A DNA stretch of 64,000 bases from Bicyclus anynana (GCF_947172395.1 NC_069100.1:129001-193000), one strand, 5' to 3'; positions 41,716-53,692 are shown, counted from the stretch's first letter. The notes: generated from the letters alone by a model not told the origin. Translations and numbers: made by a program.

Positions 41716-42604
41716 TATCGAATAGTGTGGACAAGCTCTCGCTTAAACACGATCTCATCATCGCGGTGGCCTGAACTGGTTTATGAGAATAACCCTTCGC
41801 AGTCAAATAAAAAGCGTTTAGTTAGAACCTGTAGTTTTATTTCTGTTGTTGTAAGAACCAGGATAATTTGGAAGGGCCAAATTTCAGTAAGAGATGATGT
41901 TAAAACATCAGCATACTTCTTTTGCCTACAGCAGGGCATCGAGTAATCTTTCTCTTCTGTTGGAGAAAAGTCCCACCAGCGGTGGTGGCTTCTTCAAATC
42001 TCCGTCGCGCCAATTGTCAACAATCAAAGTCAAAGTGGGTGTCAACAATTATTATTTTGAAAAAAATAATAAAATAAATTAAAAATGTTATTTCTTCCAA
42101 ATCTACCCTGAAAATATCAATGCGTTTGACTTAAGTAGTATATGAAGTAGTAAATTAATAACGTATTTTTTATTTCGGTGATTAATACTTGGCTATGTTC
42201 TTTTTTATGTCGGCGAAAATTGTAGTATAATCGGCTCTGTGTATAACTTAAACGTTCTTTTAATTGACGATATTTCATATATTATAGTCTAGTATGATTT
42301 TGTGCCATGATATGTTCATGGCAAAAAATCATGCCAGGCCATGGTTTTTGATCTAGGAATTGAATCTGATTTTCATATAAAGTAAACCTTACAGTAGCAT
42401 CGTAAATATAGTCCAATGAAATACAATCTCACTAGGAAGTAATTACCAAGCTGCTGTCAGGCTGCGAAGGGGACGTCTTATCTATTTTCTGAAATTATAT
42501 TTACAGATTCGATTCGCTTTGATATTATTGGATGAAATGGAATACTTATTATATTTTGATTTAAAAAAAACATAGTTATTAAAATTGTAACATAATATTT
42601 TTCA
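41716..42604. other. Unclassified AT-rich DNA
   Basis: CCATGATATGTTCATGG (42307-42323) is a short palindrome. No gene. Confidence 0.55.
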
Positions 42605-42735
42605 AACAGCCAATTCAACAGCCCATAAGGCACCGGGTTCTTTTCTCCTATAAGAGAGACCGAATTGGAGCTTTACACACGCTTCTCTATTGTGGGTAGA
42701 GCTTAAATAATGTTTGAATTTTCAGCGATATCGGC
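42605..42735 (-). mobile_element. SINE-C fragment
   Basis: CAGCCAATTCAACAGCCCAT, TCTTTTCTCCTATAAGAGAG and TTGGAGCTTTACACACGCTT fit the reversed SINE-C 3' half. Confidence 0.65.
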
Positions 42736-42744
42736 TTTTCTGAT

Positions 42745-43095
42745 ATCGACAGAGAGGTTTCGGGTTCGATTCCTAGCTCGGTCAGCTTAGATGTATAAAT
42801 AATGCATGTATCTGTAAATAAATAAATTGATTGATTGATTGATTAATTGATTAGAATTTTAAATATTATTAATTAAATAACTTAGGTCTGGTCTGGTGGT
42901 ATCATCGGTCTTGGCTAGTTACCACACTAATGCAAAGACGTATCGCCAAACGGCACGATGCTGCGTAGAAACCGTCAGAGGAATGGGTAGAACAAACTTT
43001 TACCGGCAATTCAGCACGCTTCCATTTTAGACTGCGTCGTCACTTAACATCAAGTGAGATCGCAGTCAAGGGCTAACTTGTCATTGAATAAAATA
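42745..43095 (+). mobile_element. SINE-B copy interrupted by (TTGA)n insertion
   Basis: The head (GGTTTCGGGTTCGATTCCTA) and the body from AGGTCTGGTCTGGTGGTATC are separated by about 100 bases with ATAAATAAATTGATTGATTG (42820-42852), probably the tail of an inserted element. The tail is AATAAAATAAAATAAAAA. Confidence 0.8.
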
Positions 43096-43369
43096 AAATA
43101 AAAAATCTGATTTCAATAAAAATGGCGGCATCCTTCATCCTGTAACGCTACCACCTTCTTAATGCAAACTACAGAGAATTTATTGGACTTAGAATGAAAC
43201 AAAGCCCTATCCAGGACTCGGATAGCTTCATATCCTTCAGACTCGGATAGCTTGGTTGCAAAAAAAGGCATGGAGGTTGTATTTTTCCTAATGAGCTTTT
43301 AGGCAAGAAAGCCCTTTTTAATTATAATACAAAATTGTACATAGTTATAGCACTGACGTTACAAACCTA

Positions 43370-43660
43370 TCATCATTATCAGAATATTTTAATGATCCAA
43401 CATGCCCAGGCTCCTCTTAACAGAGAGGGGATATGGAGCTTAGATTCACCACATTGCTCCAATGCGGTTAGGCGGGCTTAGGGTGATTAGGGATGATCAG
43501 TATCAGATGTCAATAATCGCATGTAATAACTTCGGGGTACAAATTTTTATAGAAAATTTATTTGAAGTATGAAAGGTCAATATTAGCCCGACCAAGGACT
43601 CGAACCCATGACCTCGTGCTACGAAGCGACATTGGCTAACCACTGGACCAAAAAGACAGT
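43370..43660 (-). mobile_element. SINE-C copy with intact pol III boxes
   Basis: On - the head has TTGGTCCAGTGGTTAGCC and ATGGGTTCGAGTCCTTGG (B box). The body includes the reversed GAGCTTAGATTCACCACATT and the CATCATTATC tail starts at 43371. The middle is shorter than at 47638. Confidence 0.8.
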
Positions 43661-44106
43661 ATATATTATTACGTCTGCAAAACAAACTATATTTTCCTCA
43701 CGCATAAATAAATAATGAAACAATAAATTTCCACCAAATTTTCCACCCGCAGGACTGCGATGAGTAACGCATATCGTGACGTCACAGTGATATTAGTTGT
43801 GAATATATTCCGTCCGCGACTCGTCCGGCTTTCATCTAAATTTTATATCAGCGTTGTCTAGACGACTAATGTTTCGCGAACGTCGTGAAAATTCAAGTCG
43901 TAAACAGTCTGTTGGTATTTTCACTGAAAATATTATTTTTCCCGACATTAAAAAACAAAGTCCTGTAGCGCTGTCCTGTAACGCTTTGATAACTTATAAC
44001 GAAAAATTTTTTTTCAAAAGGATGGGGCGATTTCGTTCAGAAGACAAAAGCAAGCCATGTTAAGTAATGCACTCAGTGCTTGCGAATGCCAGAAACATCT
44101 CATTCT
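43661..44106. other. Unclassified DNA
   Basis: A 69-codon frame at 43854 shows no domain and is probably chance. Confidence 0.5.
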
Positions 44107-44250
44107 GACGATCTCCGTGGCGCAGTGGTATGGATTTATAAGACGGAGGTTCCAGATTCGTTCTTGGCTGAGACGATTGAGGTTTTCTTAATTTGTCTAG
44201 ATCTAGTTGGTGGGAAGCTTCGGCCGTGGCTAGTTACCACCCTACCTAAC
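44107..44250 (+). mobile_element. SINE-B head, 3' truncated
   Basis: ATCTCCGTGGCGCAGTGGTA (A box) then a mutated B box (AGATTCGTTCT). It stops after TACCACCCTACC. Confidence 0.85.
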
Positions 44251-44633
44251 GAACTCGTTCGTATGATTGTTCAGAAATTAACATAGTGCAGAATAGTTTT
44301 TCCCCGGCTCACAAAATCCCATAAAGCCCTAAATAATAGTTATTTAAAACATTTAAGAGTTATCGCCATGAGGCGCCTATCAGTAACACTGACATGTATA
44401 ATTTTGAACGTATATGTATATTTATTTTAAATAGCGTACGGCTGTTATGGTGTGACTGATATGTTACACACTTCGTATCGATATTTGTGTTATATCTGTG
44501 ACTAGTGGCTTGCACAAGGTTTTCAGTCATGGTAGGTACAGGGTAGAAAGACGATACAAAATCCTGCTTCAATACTGTTCATGTAACCTTTGAGTCAACG
44601 TTTACGTACGTAAGGATTGTGCACTTCTACGAT
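44251..44633. other. Unclassified DNA
   Basis: Nothing recognised in this stretch. Confidence 0.55.
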
Positions 44634-44950
44634 TCATCATCATCATCATTATCAACCCATATTCGGCTTACTGCTGAACTCGAGTCTCCTCTCAGAATGA
44701 GAAGAGTTAGGCCAATAGTCCACACCGCTGGCCTAAAGCGGATTGGCAGACTTCACACACGCAGATAATTATGAAAATTCTCTGGTATGCAGGTTTATCA
44801 CGATGTTTTTCTTTTACCGTTTGAGACACGTGATATTTAATTTCTTAAACTGCACACAATTGAAAAGCTGGAGGTGCATGCCCCGGACTGGATTCAAAAC
44901 CACACTCTCCGGAATCGGAGGCAGAGGTCATATCCACTAGGCTATCACGG
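44634..44950 (-). mobile_element. SINE-A copy, full length
   Basis: Complete, with an (ATC)n tail of five units. The B box is mutated (reverse of GGATTCAAAACCAC). Confidence 0.92.
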
Positions 44951-45302
44951 GTTAAAATTAAATTAAACGAATTCAAAATGTAATAAGCAACAGTGCTAAA
45001 ACTTTGGGCATAGCTGGGAGGCGGCGCATGTGGTGGGATATTTTTCGCCAAACTTATTGCCATGAAATATGGCGTATTGGCAACTGTGTGACGTCATATA
45101 TACGAATTCGAGCGCGGTGCAATTTCCTGGAGTGCTGTATTTTGCATTTAAATAATTTCATAGATGCTACAGCGTTTCGCTGAGATCTTAGAAGGCTTAC
45201 TCAATAGGGAAAGGAGGGAGGAGAGGAGCTAAACTCTGAGTATCCGTATGGTCCTTGCATTGAAAGAGCCTTTCTTAGTAATCCGGACTTGGGTTTTTAT
45301 TT
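44951..45302. other. Unclassified DNA
   Basis: Nothing recognised in this stretch. Confidence 0.55.
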
Positions 45303-45428
45303 GACGGCCTCCGTGGCGCAATAGTATGCGTAGTGGATTTACAAGACGGAGGTCCTGGGTTCGATTCCCGGCTGCGCCGATTAAAGTTTTCTTAATTGGC
45401 CCAGGTCTAGCTGGTGGAAGGCTTAGTA
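45303..45428 (+). mobile_element. SINE-B head, 3' truncated
   Basis: GACGGCCTCCGTGGCGCAAT and B box GGGTTCGATTCC are intact. The copy breaks off at GGTGGAAGGCTTA. Confidence 0.88.
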
Positions 45429-45503
45429 TAAGAAGAAAGAAGGATAAGTATTTTTGAAGTTACTTTATTTTTTTGGTCGCCTAAACGTACGTAACCACCA
45501 ATA

Positions 45504-45556
45504 TTAAGTAAGTAAGAGCTCATACTTGGTGGAAGTATGAGCTCTTACTTACTTAA
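45504..45556. repeat. Perfect 24-bp hairpin, 5-nt loop
   Basis: The left arm 45504-45527 contains GTAAGTAAGAGCTCATACTT and the right arm 45533-45556 is its exact reverse complement. The loop is GGTGG. No element boundary is visible around it. Confidence 0.96.
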
Positions 45557-46369
45557 CTCAACAACCTGCAAAGTCCAACTGCCGCGCTCGAGAAAATGCA
45601 AAAATTCCCTCTTCGTCTCCCCTACTATAAGTCTGGCGCTAGGACTGCATTGTATGTGTTCTTAGAAACTCCTGTGTAGTATTGCTCTGTCAGAGACGAT
45701 ACTTTTCCTGGAGATAAGTTTGTATGCTAGTTCCGTCAACTATTATAAAAAAAAACAAATATGAATCTTTGTATGAAAATGTTGTCCATAAGTTAAGCAG
45801 GAGCAAAGTTAAACTTAAGCCTCAACAAACAATAGGGAAGCTTTTAGTCTGTTGTGCTGAAAGTGAAACAGCCCGGCTGGAGGGGGTAGGGGGGCACGGG
45901 GGGGGGGGGGTAACATTTTATTATGATTAATCTCTGCGCGGTGAGATGGCCGGTTCTGTTCATATGCGTGATTATCTTTTTTTTTGGGGTTAAGTGATTA
46001 CAGACGCGATTACTCAGTGGTTGTGGCCGGCATTGTTGAATGTCTTTGAAAATTTCAAAAGCAAGGAATACTTTGTTATGTGCCGCCGAAGAGATGGAAA
46101 TAATTATCTTTATAATCTAATCATAATTGATTGTAGTGTATACCAGACAATACTCTTCCGATGTGTGGCTCAACCTAGATAAAGGTCCAGCTCAGATATA
46201 GCCTCACACTCCTATAGAGAAAAGGGCATGACATAAGTGCATAACAATTACATATTATTTTATATTCCTTTATAGGTACTATATTTTTTTTTTAATTATC
46301 AACTTATGGATTTCTAGCGGGCTTTTTTTGCAAGAACCTGCCTTCTTAACCAGTGATCGAGTCTTAAAA
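45557..46369. other. Unclassified DNA with G13 run
   Basis: A run of 13 G at 45898-45910 follows GGGGGTAGGGGGGCAC. A 68-codon frame across it is repeat-driven. Confidence 0.6.
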
Positions 46370-46432
46370 AACAGTCAAACTTTTCAAAAGTGCTTGTCAA
46401 CTTGAAACAAATTAATTTCGATTTTGATATCT
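46370..46432 (+). mobile_element. LINE 3' tail fragment
   Basis: CAAACTTTTCAAAAGTGCTT, GTCAACTTGAAACAAATTAA and TTTCGATTTTGAT match the 7130 LINE family end. Confidence 0.7.
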
Positions 46433-46452
46433 TTCATTCTGACAGCTTAGAC

Positions 46453-46715
46453 CATAGGTTTTCAAACTTCCTTTGCTCTTTTGAGAATTTTCCTAATCCG
46501 ATGCGCCCAATTTAGATTCTTAAATGTTGAAAAATGTTCGTATAGTCCAATTGAATGTAGATCTAAACATAAAATCTTTATCTAATTATGGAAATTTTCG
46601 CAAACATTATAATATTATTTTGGAAGTCTGTTGTACTACCTTTATGTTATGATGGTAGCTCAACGCCCTTTAACTTTCTCTAGTTTCTCTACTGCCCCCT
46701 ACGTTGCGATCCAAT
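46453..46715. mobile_element. Possible hAT-type MITE remnant
   Basis: CATAGGTTTTCAAACTTCCT then TTGCTC resembles the CAGNGGTTCTCAAACT end of many hAT elements, and ATGCGCCCAATTTAGATTCT is a familiar inner motif. The second end is not seen. Confidence 0.35.
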
Positions 46716-47204
46716 GGGTTAGATGCATCTTACCTATTTTAGTACATTGATCACAATACCAATAATCAGCATATTATTTATTAATCAACTACAGCCTTCC
46801 TCTTGGTAGGTACTTGAAACCTAAAATACGAATTATGATACAAGACAAGCTATAAACTTTTTACACTAATATTAATTATTATTGATCTAAAATAGTTTAA
46901 TATTTCTTGGTCAAAGTAACATCTACCCATTGAAACCAATTCATCTTATTTTGAAAATCTTATTCTAAAAATACTCAGATTACACAAAAGGCAGCGAAAC
47001 TCGTGAAAGCCTGATAAAATATTCCTATATTTAAGAATCATCTTAAGCTAGCCATTTTAATTCTGACCCTAATCCAAAGGCCTGCTTGAAAGCTAGGGCT
47101 GACTCGTCGCTTATAAAATAGTTCAACAAAATTTTAAATAACATAAATAATTTTGTTTATGCAAATTATTGTGCGAGGTAATTTATTAATATTATACAAG
47201 GTAA
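46716..47204. other. Unclassified AT-rich DNA
   Basis: Nothing recognised in this stretch. Confidence 0.6.
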
Positions 47205-47423
47205 TCCTACTAATATTATAAGCGCGAAAGCTTGTGTGGATGTTACTTTGTTTGGATGTTTGTTACTCTTTAACGGCGCAACTATAGAACCGATTTTGCT
47301 GAAATTTGAAATAATACCCTGGATTAACATATAGGTAACTTTTCATCCCGGATAAGTCCATGGTTCCCGCGGTATTTGTAAAAAACCGAATTCCACGCAG
47401 ACGAAGTCGCGGGCGTCTGCTAG
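47205..47423 (+). mobile_element. Non-autonomous Helitron, exact ends
   Basis: It starts TCCTACTAATATTATAAGCG after host A and ends with hairpin CGCAGACGAAGTCGCGGGCG, TCTG and CTAG before host T (47424). The body has TGTTTGTTACTCTTTAACGG and CCATGGTTCCCGCGG. This copy is in the natural 5' to 3' orientation. Confidence 0.92.
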
Positions 47424-47637
47424 TTTATAATATTGTGATCAACCTTAAAAGACCAGACACAAATACAAGGTATAGTAATCATTTTCTAAAAAATAGAAAG
47501 TAATATCATTTACACATTCTGACGTATGTTACCAAAGCTCTCTCAGAGCGGTCACTTATTTTCATTGTTCATGATTTCTAGCTTTTATTTTTATATTACT
47601 ACTTTATTACTAATAACTAATAAATTTTGAATTCAAC

Positions 47638-47982
47638 TGCCTCGTTGGTCCCGTAGTTAGCCTTTGTGGTTTCAGATCACGAGGCCCTGGTTTCGAATTT
47701 TGGATCGAGCTATATGAGATGAGTTTTTCTTTCTTTTTTCAGTTAAAATAGACCAGAATTGTAAAACTGGTGGTGTAACACTCGCGTGGGTGTAACACCC
47801 ACCCGCCCGAATACACCCATCCACGCTGTTCCGCTTATTATCATTAATGTCGTTAATTAATCTAACATTAACATTATCATCCAAATAATTATCACACTGG
47901 AGCAGCGTGGTGGGTCTAAGCTCCATATTTCCTCGCCTATAAGGTGGGAGGCCTGGACCTTTAGTGGGTCTTTAAGGCTAAC
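47638..47982 (+). mobile_element. SINE-C copy, near full length
   Basis: The head is TGCCTCGTTGGTCCCGTAGT and CCCTGGTTTCGAATTTTGG (mutated B box). The body is CAGTTAAAATAGACCAGAAT, then a swollen middle with GTGTAACACTCGCGTGGGTG, then GGAGCAGCGTGGTGGGTCTA and GGAGGCCTGGACCTTTAGTG. A fold-back (GTGTAACAC.../GTGTAACACCCACCC) disturbs the middle. Confidence 0.85.
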
Positions 47983-48254
47983 GAATTTAAAATAAATCAA
48001 ACATAAATGTTTAAATTATATTATAGATTTTAACAGTTTAGATAGTAAAACGAAAACTGCCAACCCTAGTGGAATATTCTTACCAACATTTTTTAGAAGA
48101 TGAATGAGGCACGGTAAGTAAAGAAATTTCCATTCCTGCAAATATTAAAATGCCGTTGGAAATAAATAGTCGTAACCTGATCTCGGGAGCGGTGACCACC
48201 ACCCGGTGGGAACTACTAGCTAGATTTGCGGAATTTTATTGTGAATCCTTATTA

Positions 48255-48370
48255 CTACTTACCCTATTTTAACGACCCACTACAGGGTTAGACTTCCCTC
48301 CGTAAAGGTGCTTAGGCCCACCAGACTACTAAAGTGCGGGTTGGCGGGCTTATAGTGATACCTGCTGTTA
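48255..48370 (-). mobile_element. SINE-C fragment
   Basis: TTTTAACGACCCACTACAGG, GGCCCACCAGACTACTAAAG and TGCGGGTTGGCGGGCTTATA are the reversed 3' half. Confidence 0.75.
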
Positions 48371-48558
48371 AATCCATTGACTGACTGATTAAAATGACCC
48401 TTCCCTTTCTTTCTTCATTATAAACATTGTAGAGTCAACGGCTTCTGATGCCTCGGCTTTGGAAAAGGTACCGAGAGGATGCTGTTTCGATTAGCCGAGT
48501 TTTCTTATATCTTATAATGTGATGAATGATATTATGTCACTATTGTGTCATTTATTAA

Positions 48559-48766
48559 TATACAGGTTGTCCCGAAAATAGTACGACATACTCTACAGGA
48601 TGATAGCTTACATCAAGACCTACTTAAATAACGCAACATATGTAAGACGAAATTTTACGGTTTTTAAGTTATATTGATTTGTGTACAAAATACAAAAATC
48701 AGTGGGCCTTGATTTTAGTTATCACCTTGTAAAGTATGTCGTAATATTTACGGGACATCCTGTATA
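48559..48766. mobile_element. 208-bp MITE with about 45-bp TIRs
   Basis: TATACAGGTTGTCCCGAAAA on the left matches the reversed right end TATACAGGATGTCCCGTAAA. The match continues through TAGTACGACATACTCTACAG against TATTACGACATACTTTACAA. TATA at both tips fits a TA target duplication with ACAGG tips. No frame inside. Probably a Tc1/mariner-like or related family, but this is not proven. Confidence 0.85.
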
Positions 48767-49186
48767 TTTTAAATCAATTTACTGTTTAACATTACGTCAC
48801 AATCCACGTAAACGCGGCGGCAAGTTCGCTCCAGTGGTACAGTAGTTTATTGTCGTATATAAACGACTCAAGCGGCAGTTATCCAGAAGATATAATAATA
48901 AACGCATTATATGCAGATCGGCGCGCGGCCGCCGACCTACTTCTAATCTAAATTAAAAACCCAACTCCGTCACCCACGCGGTATATTTGATTTGGAAACT
49001 TTCGACTTCATGAGTTTTTTTTTTTTTTTGATTCATCTTTTATGTATATATCTATATTTACATTGTACAAAGTCTCTAAGGATTTGAGAATCTGCAGCAC
49101 TTACATTTGAGAACTTGGGTTCTGGTCATCGGGACTCTTGTCATCCAATGAGATAATTGAGTGTTACAATGTTCCTTGTCTTGCCT
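48767..49186. other. Unclassified DNA
   Basis: Contains a run of 15 T at 49015-49029; nothing else recognised. Confidence 0.55.
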
Positions 49187-49461
49187 ATCATCATTATGAA
49201 CCCATATTCGGCTCACTGCTGAGCTCGAGTCTTCTCTCAGAATGAGAGGGGTTAGGCCAATAGTCCAACACGCTGATCCAATACAGATTGGCAGACTTTA
49301 CACACGCAGTTAATTAAGTAAATTTTCTGGTATGCAGGTTTCCACACGACGTTTTTCCTTCCATGCACATGCACACAACTGATTTGGAGGTGCATGCCCC
49401 GGACTGAGTTCAAACCCACACCCTGCGGAACCGGAGGCAGAGGTCATATCCACTGGGCTGT
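49187..49461 (-). mobile_element. SINE-A copy with body deletion
   Basis: Tail CATCATTATGAACCC, body to TTTTTCCTTCC, then about 35 bases missing before GCACACAACTGA. The B box is mutated (GAGTTCAAACC in reverse). Confidence 0.9.
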
Positions 49462-51142
49462 GAAACCCTGAAGAAAAATCAAAATGTCAATAACAGATGA
49501 AAGTTAAATAGAAAAACCATTAAAAAGTGTTTAACCTCAAAGTTAATTTACGCAATATTACTGCATAATTTAACTTCATCGAAACAAACTTATTTTATTA
49601 TAGTAAAGTAGGTACAATCAGAAATAAAGTAATTTAATCGGTCGGAATCGGTCGACCGGCCGCGGTCGGGCGGGAATAGTTTTAAATAAGTCGGTACCGA
49701 CTTTTAAAACTTCCTACAGTCGGGGGTACTTTTAAAATAGTTCTCTGCAAGTTCCGATTGTAAACTTCGTGTCTGGTGGAGTGTAAAAAAACAAAATTGG
49801 CACGAATCTGTGTCGTTAGAAGTTCAATGTACTTCTCTTGGAAGTGGGATCCATACACACACAGACAACTTGTCCACAGTGGTTCATTTGAAAAATTTGA
49901 GAAAAATTGTAATAAACAAAAATATTTAATAATCAGGGGTTCCCAAACTTTCAAGATTAAAAAACGCCAACCGACAGTAATTAAACGCCAAAAGACACTA
50001 TGTCTTTTTAAATTAAATTCACATTATATTCGTTAATTTTTATTTCATAACTTTTATTATGATGAATAAAATTGTGTCACAGTTTTGTCATTCATTGGCA
50101 TTTATCTTAGAACTATATCTACACTTACCATCAGGTGAAATCATATTTAAATGCACATCTACATACGTCTACTCGTACATACAGCACGTCTACGGAATCC
50201 CTCATGCACGGAAGCTACTTTGAGAATCGTAGCATTACACGATGTCCACACTCCAAGCGGTATCACAGTTAATATCGCGCAATATGGGTCAACATAATAC
50301 AACTTTTTCAACTCCCCGCGATACTCAAAAGCGCATAACCGCAAGCAAAGCTAACATATTATACTGGCACTTACAACTTTAACGCCGCCGCCACACGAGT
50401 ATCAACTCTAACCACTTTGTCACAAGTATCATAATCGCCGGAATGGCAATGTGTGGCCCGAGTGTTAGCGATGTAGGTCAAGATCTGTTATCCGTTAGTA
50501 CTTAATGTGTAATACCTGGCCAGTTTAAAATGAAATAACTTTTAGTGCTATTACTTTGTAGCCGAGGGGCTTTTAAAGTTGGTTGCTCTTATTGCATGCA
50601 ATCTACGTTTGAAATAGTGAAAGCGTAAAAGTTTAATTGTTCATTGAGATGTCTCTTTAAACTTTGAACGTTAATTAGATTTCTGAACTCAAAACTTAAT
50701 CCATTTGAATTATTTCTTCATATTTTATTTTCTATTGAATTATAACTTTGGTAATTTGATTTAACTACGAATCGAAGCCAAATTAAGTAAATTTAAATTA
50801 AAATGGAACTCTAAAATTAAAAATAAGATAATCAAATAGTTTTGAAATATGTTCGGAGGCTTCTTTTGTCTTTATCACAATTTTATTTAATTGCAGAGGA
50901 AAACTCAATGACATATCATTGTTACACAGGATTTATAACTTCACTTTGTACCAACAGTTAAGTGACTGAAGTTTAAAAAGCTTTCGGTTTTAATCTCTTA
51001 ACATAGTTAAAGGTGTTAAAACTAGTTATAGACTAGTCTAGGTGGTCCATATGAAGCTGAATGAAATTGAAAGAAAGCGATAATGGAAGAGTAACACAAA
51101 AAAAAAAACCATTTCATGCGATTTGACTCTGTAGGACTAAGC
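49462..51142. other. Unclassified DNA
   Basis: CAGGGGTTCCCAAACTTTC at 49934 resembles a hAT terminal repeat, but no partner end is seen. Overlapping short frames at 49680-50036 have no domain. The rest is AT-rich and unrecognised. Confidence 0.5.
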
Positions 51143-51374
51143 TTATCATTAACAACCCATATCCGGCTCACTGTAGAGCACGAGTCATCGGTTTGAATGA
51201 GAGAGGTTAGGCTAATAGTCCACCACGAAAATTCTCTGGTATGCAGGTTTCCTCATGATATTTTTCTGTCACAGTTTAGAGAAGTGATATTTAATTCCTC
51301 AAAATGTGCATAACTGAATAATTGAGGGTGCATGTCCATGACCGGTTTCAAATCTACTCCCTTTGAATTGTAGG
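51143..51374 (-). mobile_element. SINE-A copy, decayed
   Basis: CATTAACAACCCATATCCGG, GAGGTTAGGCTAATAGTCCA, GAAAATTCTCTGGTATGCAG and GGTGCATGTCCATGACCGGT keep the order; about 55 bases with the GGCCCAATGCGG motif are deleted and the head is broken. Confidence 0.85.
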
Positions 51375-52689
51375 TATTCTCGGCCCTCAAGACTAGGGTT
51401 AGGTGGAAGCAAAATATTACAGAATTAGTTTGCTTGTGTCCAGTAGTTTTGTATGTCAGTTTCTTTTATCAGAAAGGACGTTAGAATAAAAAATACGCGT
51501 ATTTATGCGAAATTTCAGGCATCTTTCAGAGATTAATGTGGGCTAATATGCATTTTTAAGTAAAGTATTCACTGAGCAAGACTTGCGGGCTGAGAGAGGA
51601 ACTCTGCGGTTTCGGAGCGCTGTTTCTGGCACGCACAAAAGAGATTCCATTCTAGACTAGTTCTAATAACCCTTTTTATAATTTATTTTGAAATTTAAAT
51701 ATTTAGTTTCAGTAATTGGTACTTAATAGTCAAAGTCACCGAGTCTTATGCGTCTGTGATTTCTGCAGATTCTACCGCGATTGTAACGTTAATTAAGCTT
51801 AGCGGCTGTACGTATATCCTACAAGACCTTATTCTGCGTTACAGGAGCCGGACTCACTGTGAACTCGTCGTTCAACCCTCGTCCGCCGTACCACTCCTAA
51901 CACAGACTTTTCCGACTAACTGCAAGAACATAATCTAAAAGACATGGCAAATATTCAAAAAAATATTAATTGTTTTGGCGTTGCAAATTAGTGCAAATAG
52001 ATAGCCGAGTTGGGAAGCAGTAGAAATAATAAAAGTGTTCGAACTAAAACGTTCGCATTAAAAAGTTTTATTAAACTCGCCGTGGCGATTCTTCCACGGT
52101 TTTCTATTAAGATAAAACTTAAGCGGGATTATTATCTTAACTTCAAATAGTGTTTGTTCAAACAACTTAACGTTATTACTCGAAAGTTACGCCACTCGAT
52201 CGTTTGATATTTTTGATTTAGTCGACTGGGAACTGTTATGGATAAAATTTTAACTTGTTGATCAGTTGCGTGAGCTTTCACTGTATATAAATGCACTGCC
52301 TACTCTCAATGTTATCTATATGATATAGTTCTATAGCTTGGCAAGTTCGTTGAAGATACTTCCGTGATATGCGGACAACGGGGGAAAAGGACTGCGCGGG
52401 TGTGAAGTCGTGCGCGTGGGGCATCGCGACCCCCATCCCGGTTCGCGCGGACCATCGGGGGTGTCAAGAACGAATTCTCCAACCTATAGCTGAATTTTAC
52501 TTTTTATATCACCTCTATATGTATATATGTCAAATCTCTTGTTACTTTATTTCATGCTGTAGGTATACTTAATATGTAAAAATGTACAAGTATAGCACTA
52601 TAATAATTATATATCCAATTGACGTCAAGCCTATTTAATTTCATTCTTATCAAAGCGATAAAATTTAAATTTTATTCATTTAAATTTGT
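51375..52689. other. Unclassified DNA
   Basis: 52370-52480 is GC-rich and unique. No supported gene. Confidence 0.5.
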
Positions 52690-52817
52690 TTAACACGTTC
52701 GCTGCGGTACGAGGTCAATTGACCTTGTACGTCTAGCGCGATATAGAGTTACGAGGTCGGTCGACTTCGTACCACACCAGAGGCAAGTACAGATCAGTGC
52801 CGCAGCGAAAGTGTTAA
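52690..52817. mobile_element. TTAA-flanked MITE with two inner palindromes
   Basis: TTAA flanks a 120-base element whose ends CACGTTCGCTGCGGTAC and GTGCCGCAGCGAAAGTG are inverted with two mismatches. Inside are palindromes 52707-52730 (GTACGAGGTCAATTGACCTT...) and 52750-52771 (TACGAGGTCGGTCGACTTCG...). TTAA duplication is the mark of piggyBac-type transposition. No coding capacity. Confidence 0.85.
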
Positions 52818-53567
52818 GATACTCATATCAAGTCTTGTTTCATGATTTATATCCTCTGAAAAAATATTACATAATTTTATAGCGTTATTTAATCGCTAGC
52901 ACTAGCACCACTCCCTGTAACAGCTTGTTACTGATTCTGAAGTTAACAACGCCTCTCGTGCTGCTCGAGCGATGAGCTATACATATATAGCTCGGACTCT
53001 TGCAGCTGCTTCAGCTGAGAGCTGCTAGTTAGCATAATCATAATCAGCACCGAACAGTGTCTAACGACCATTGGCTTAGTTAAACATGTGATTTTTTAAA
53101 TAGGAGCTGCGTGGTTTGATTCTCAGCTGCAATGTTCACCACTCTAGCTATAAGGATGTATAAGTTACACGATTAGGCACAGTTATAATTAAGTTTATCT
53201 TGTTTAAAATTATTATTTACCTGACAATGTTGAAACATTTAATTTGATTATTGAGGCGTTTGAATAATAAGATATCTTCATAAATTATGAGTCTGAACCA
53301 TCTTAATTACTCTATAATAACTGACTCGCCTACACACACACAAATAAAACTACTTCATTATCCACTAAGATGACTACTACCACTGACGGACACACAGTCA
53401 GACACAACAAACTTGAAACATATCACGTTTTATGTCGGTGATCAAAAAGAGTACCTGAAATAGAGAACAGTATAAAAGTAACAATTCATTGTTATTTTAC
53501 GCTAATAAAACTACTGAATACCGGAATGTTCACAGCTTCATTAAGAGTTATATTTATGAGTTGTATA
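52818..53567. other. Unclassified DNA
   Basis: Nothing recognised in this stretch. Confidence 0.55.
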
Positions 53568-53692
53568 TGAAATAAAATGAAATGAAAATATACTTTATTG
53601 TACACCACACAGCGATACAGAAAAATTATGGAAAGAAAGAAAATGCACAATAGGCGGCCTTATCGCTAAAAAGCGATCTCTTCCAGGCAACC
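53568..53692 (-). mobile_element. LINE 3' UTR fragment, another family
   Basis: ATGAAATAAAATGAAATGAA, AATATACTTTATTGTACACC, GCACAATAGGCGGCCTTATC and AAAAAGCGATCTCTTCCAGG match the reversed 3' UTR of a common lepidopteran non-LTR family. The stem CTTATCGCTAAAAAGCGATCT is kept. Confidence 0.6.

Noticed and set aside
49682..50036. Overlapping frames on both strands
   Set aside because: No domain; the + frame runs into a hAT-like terminal motif.
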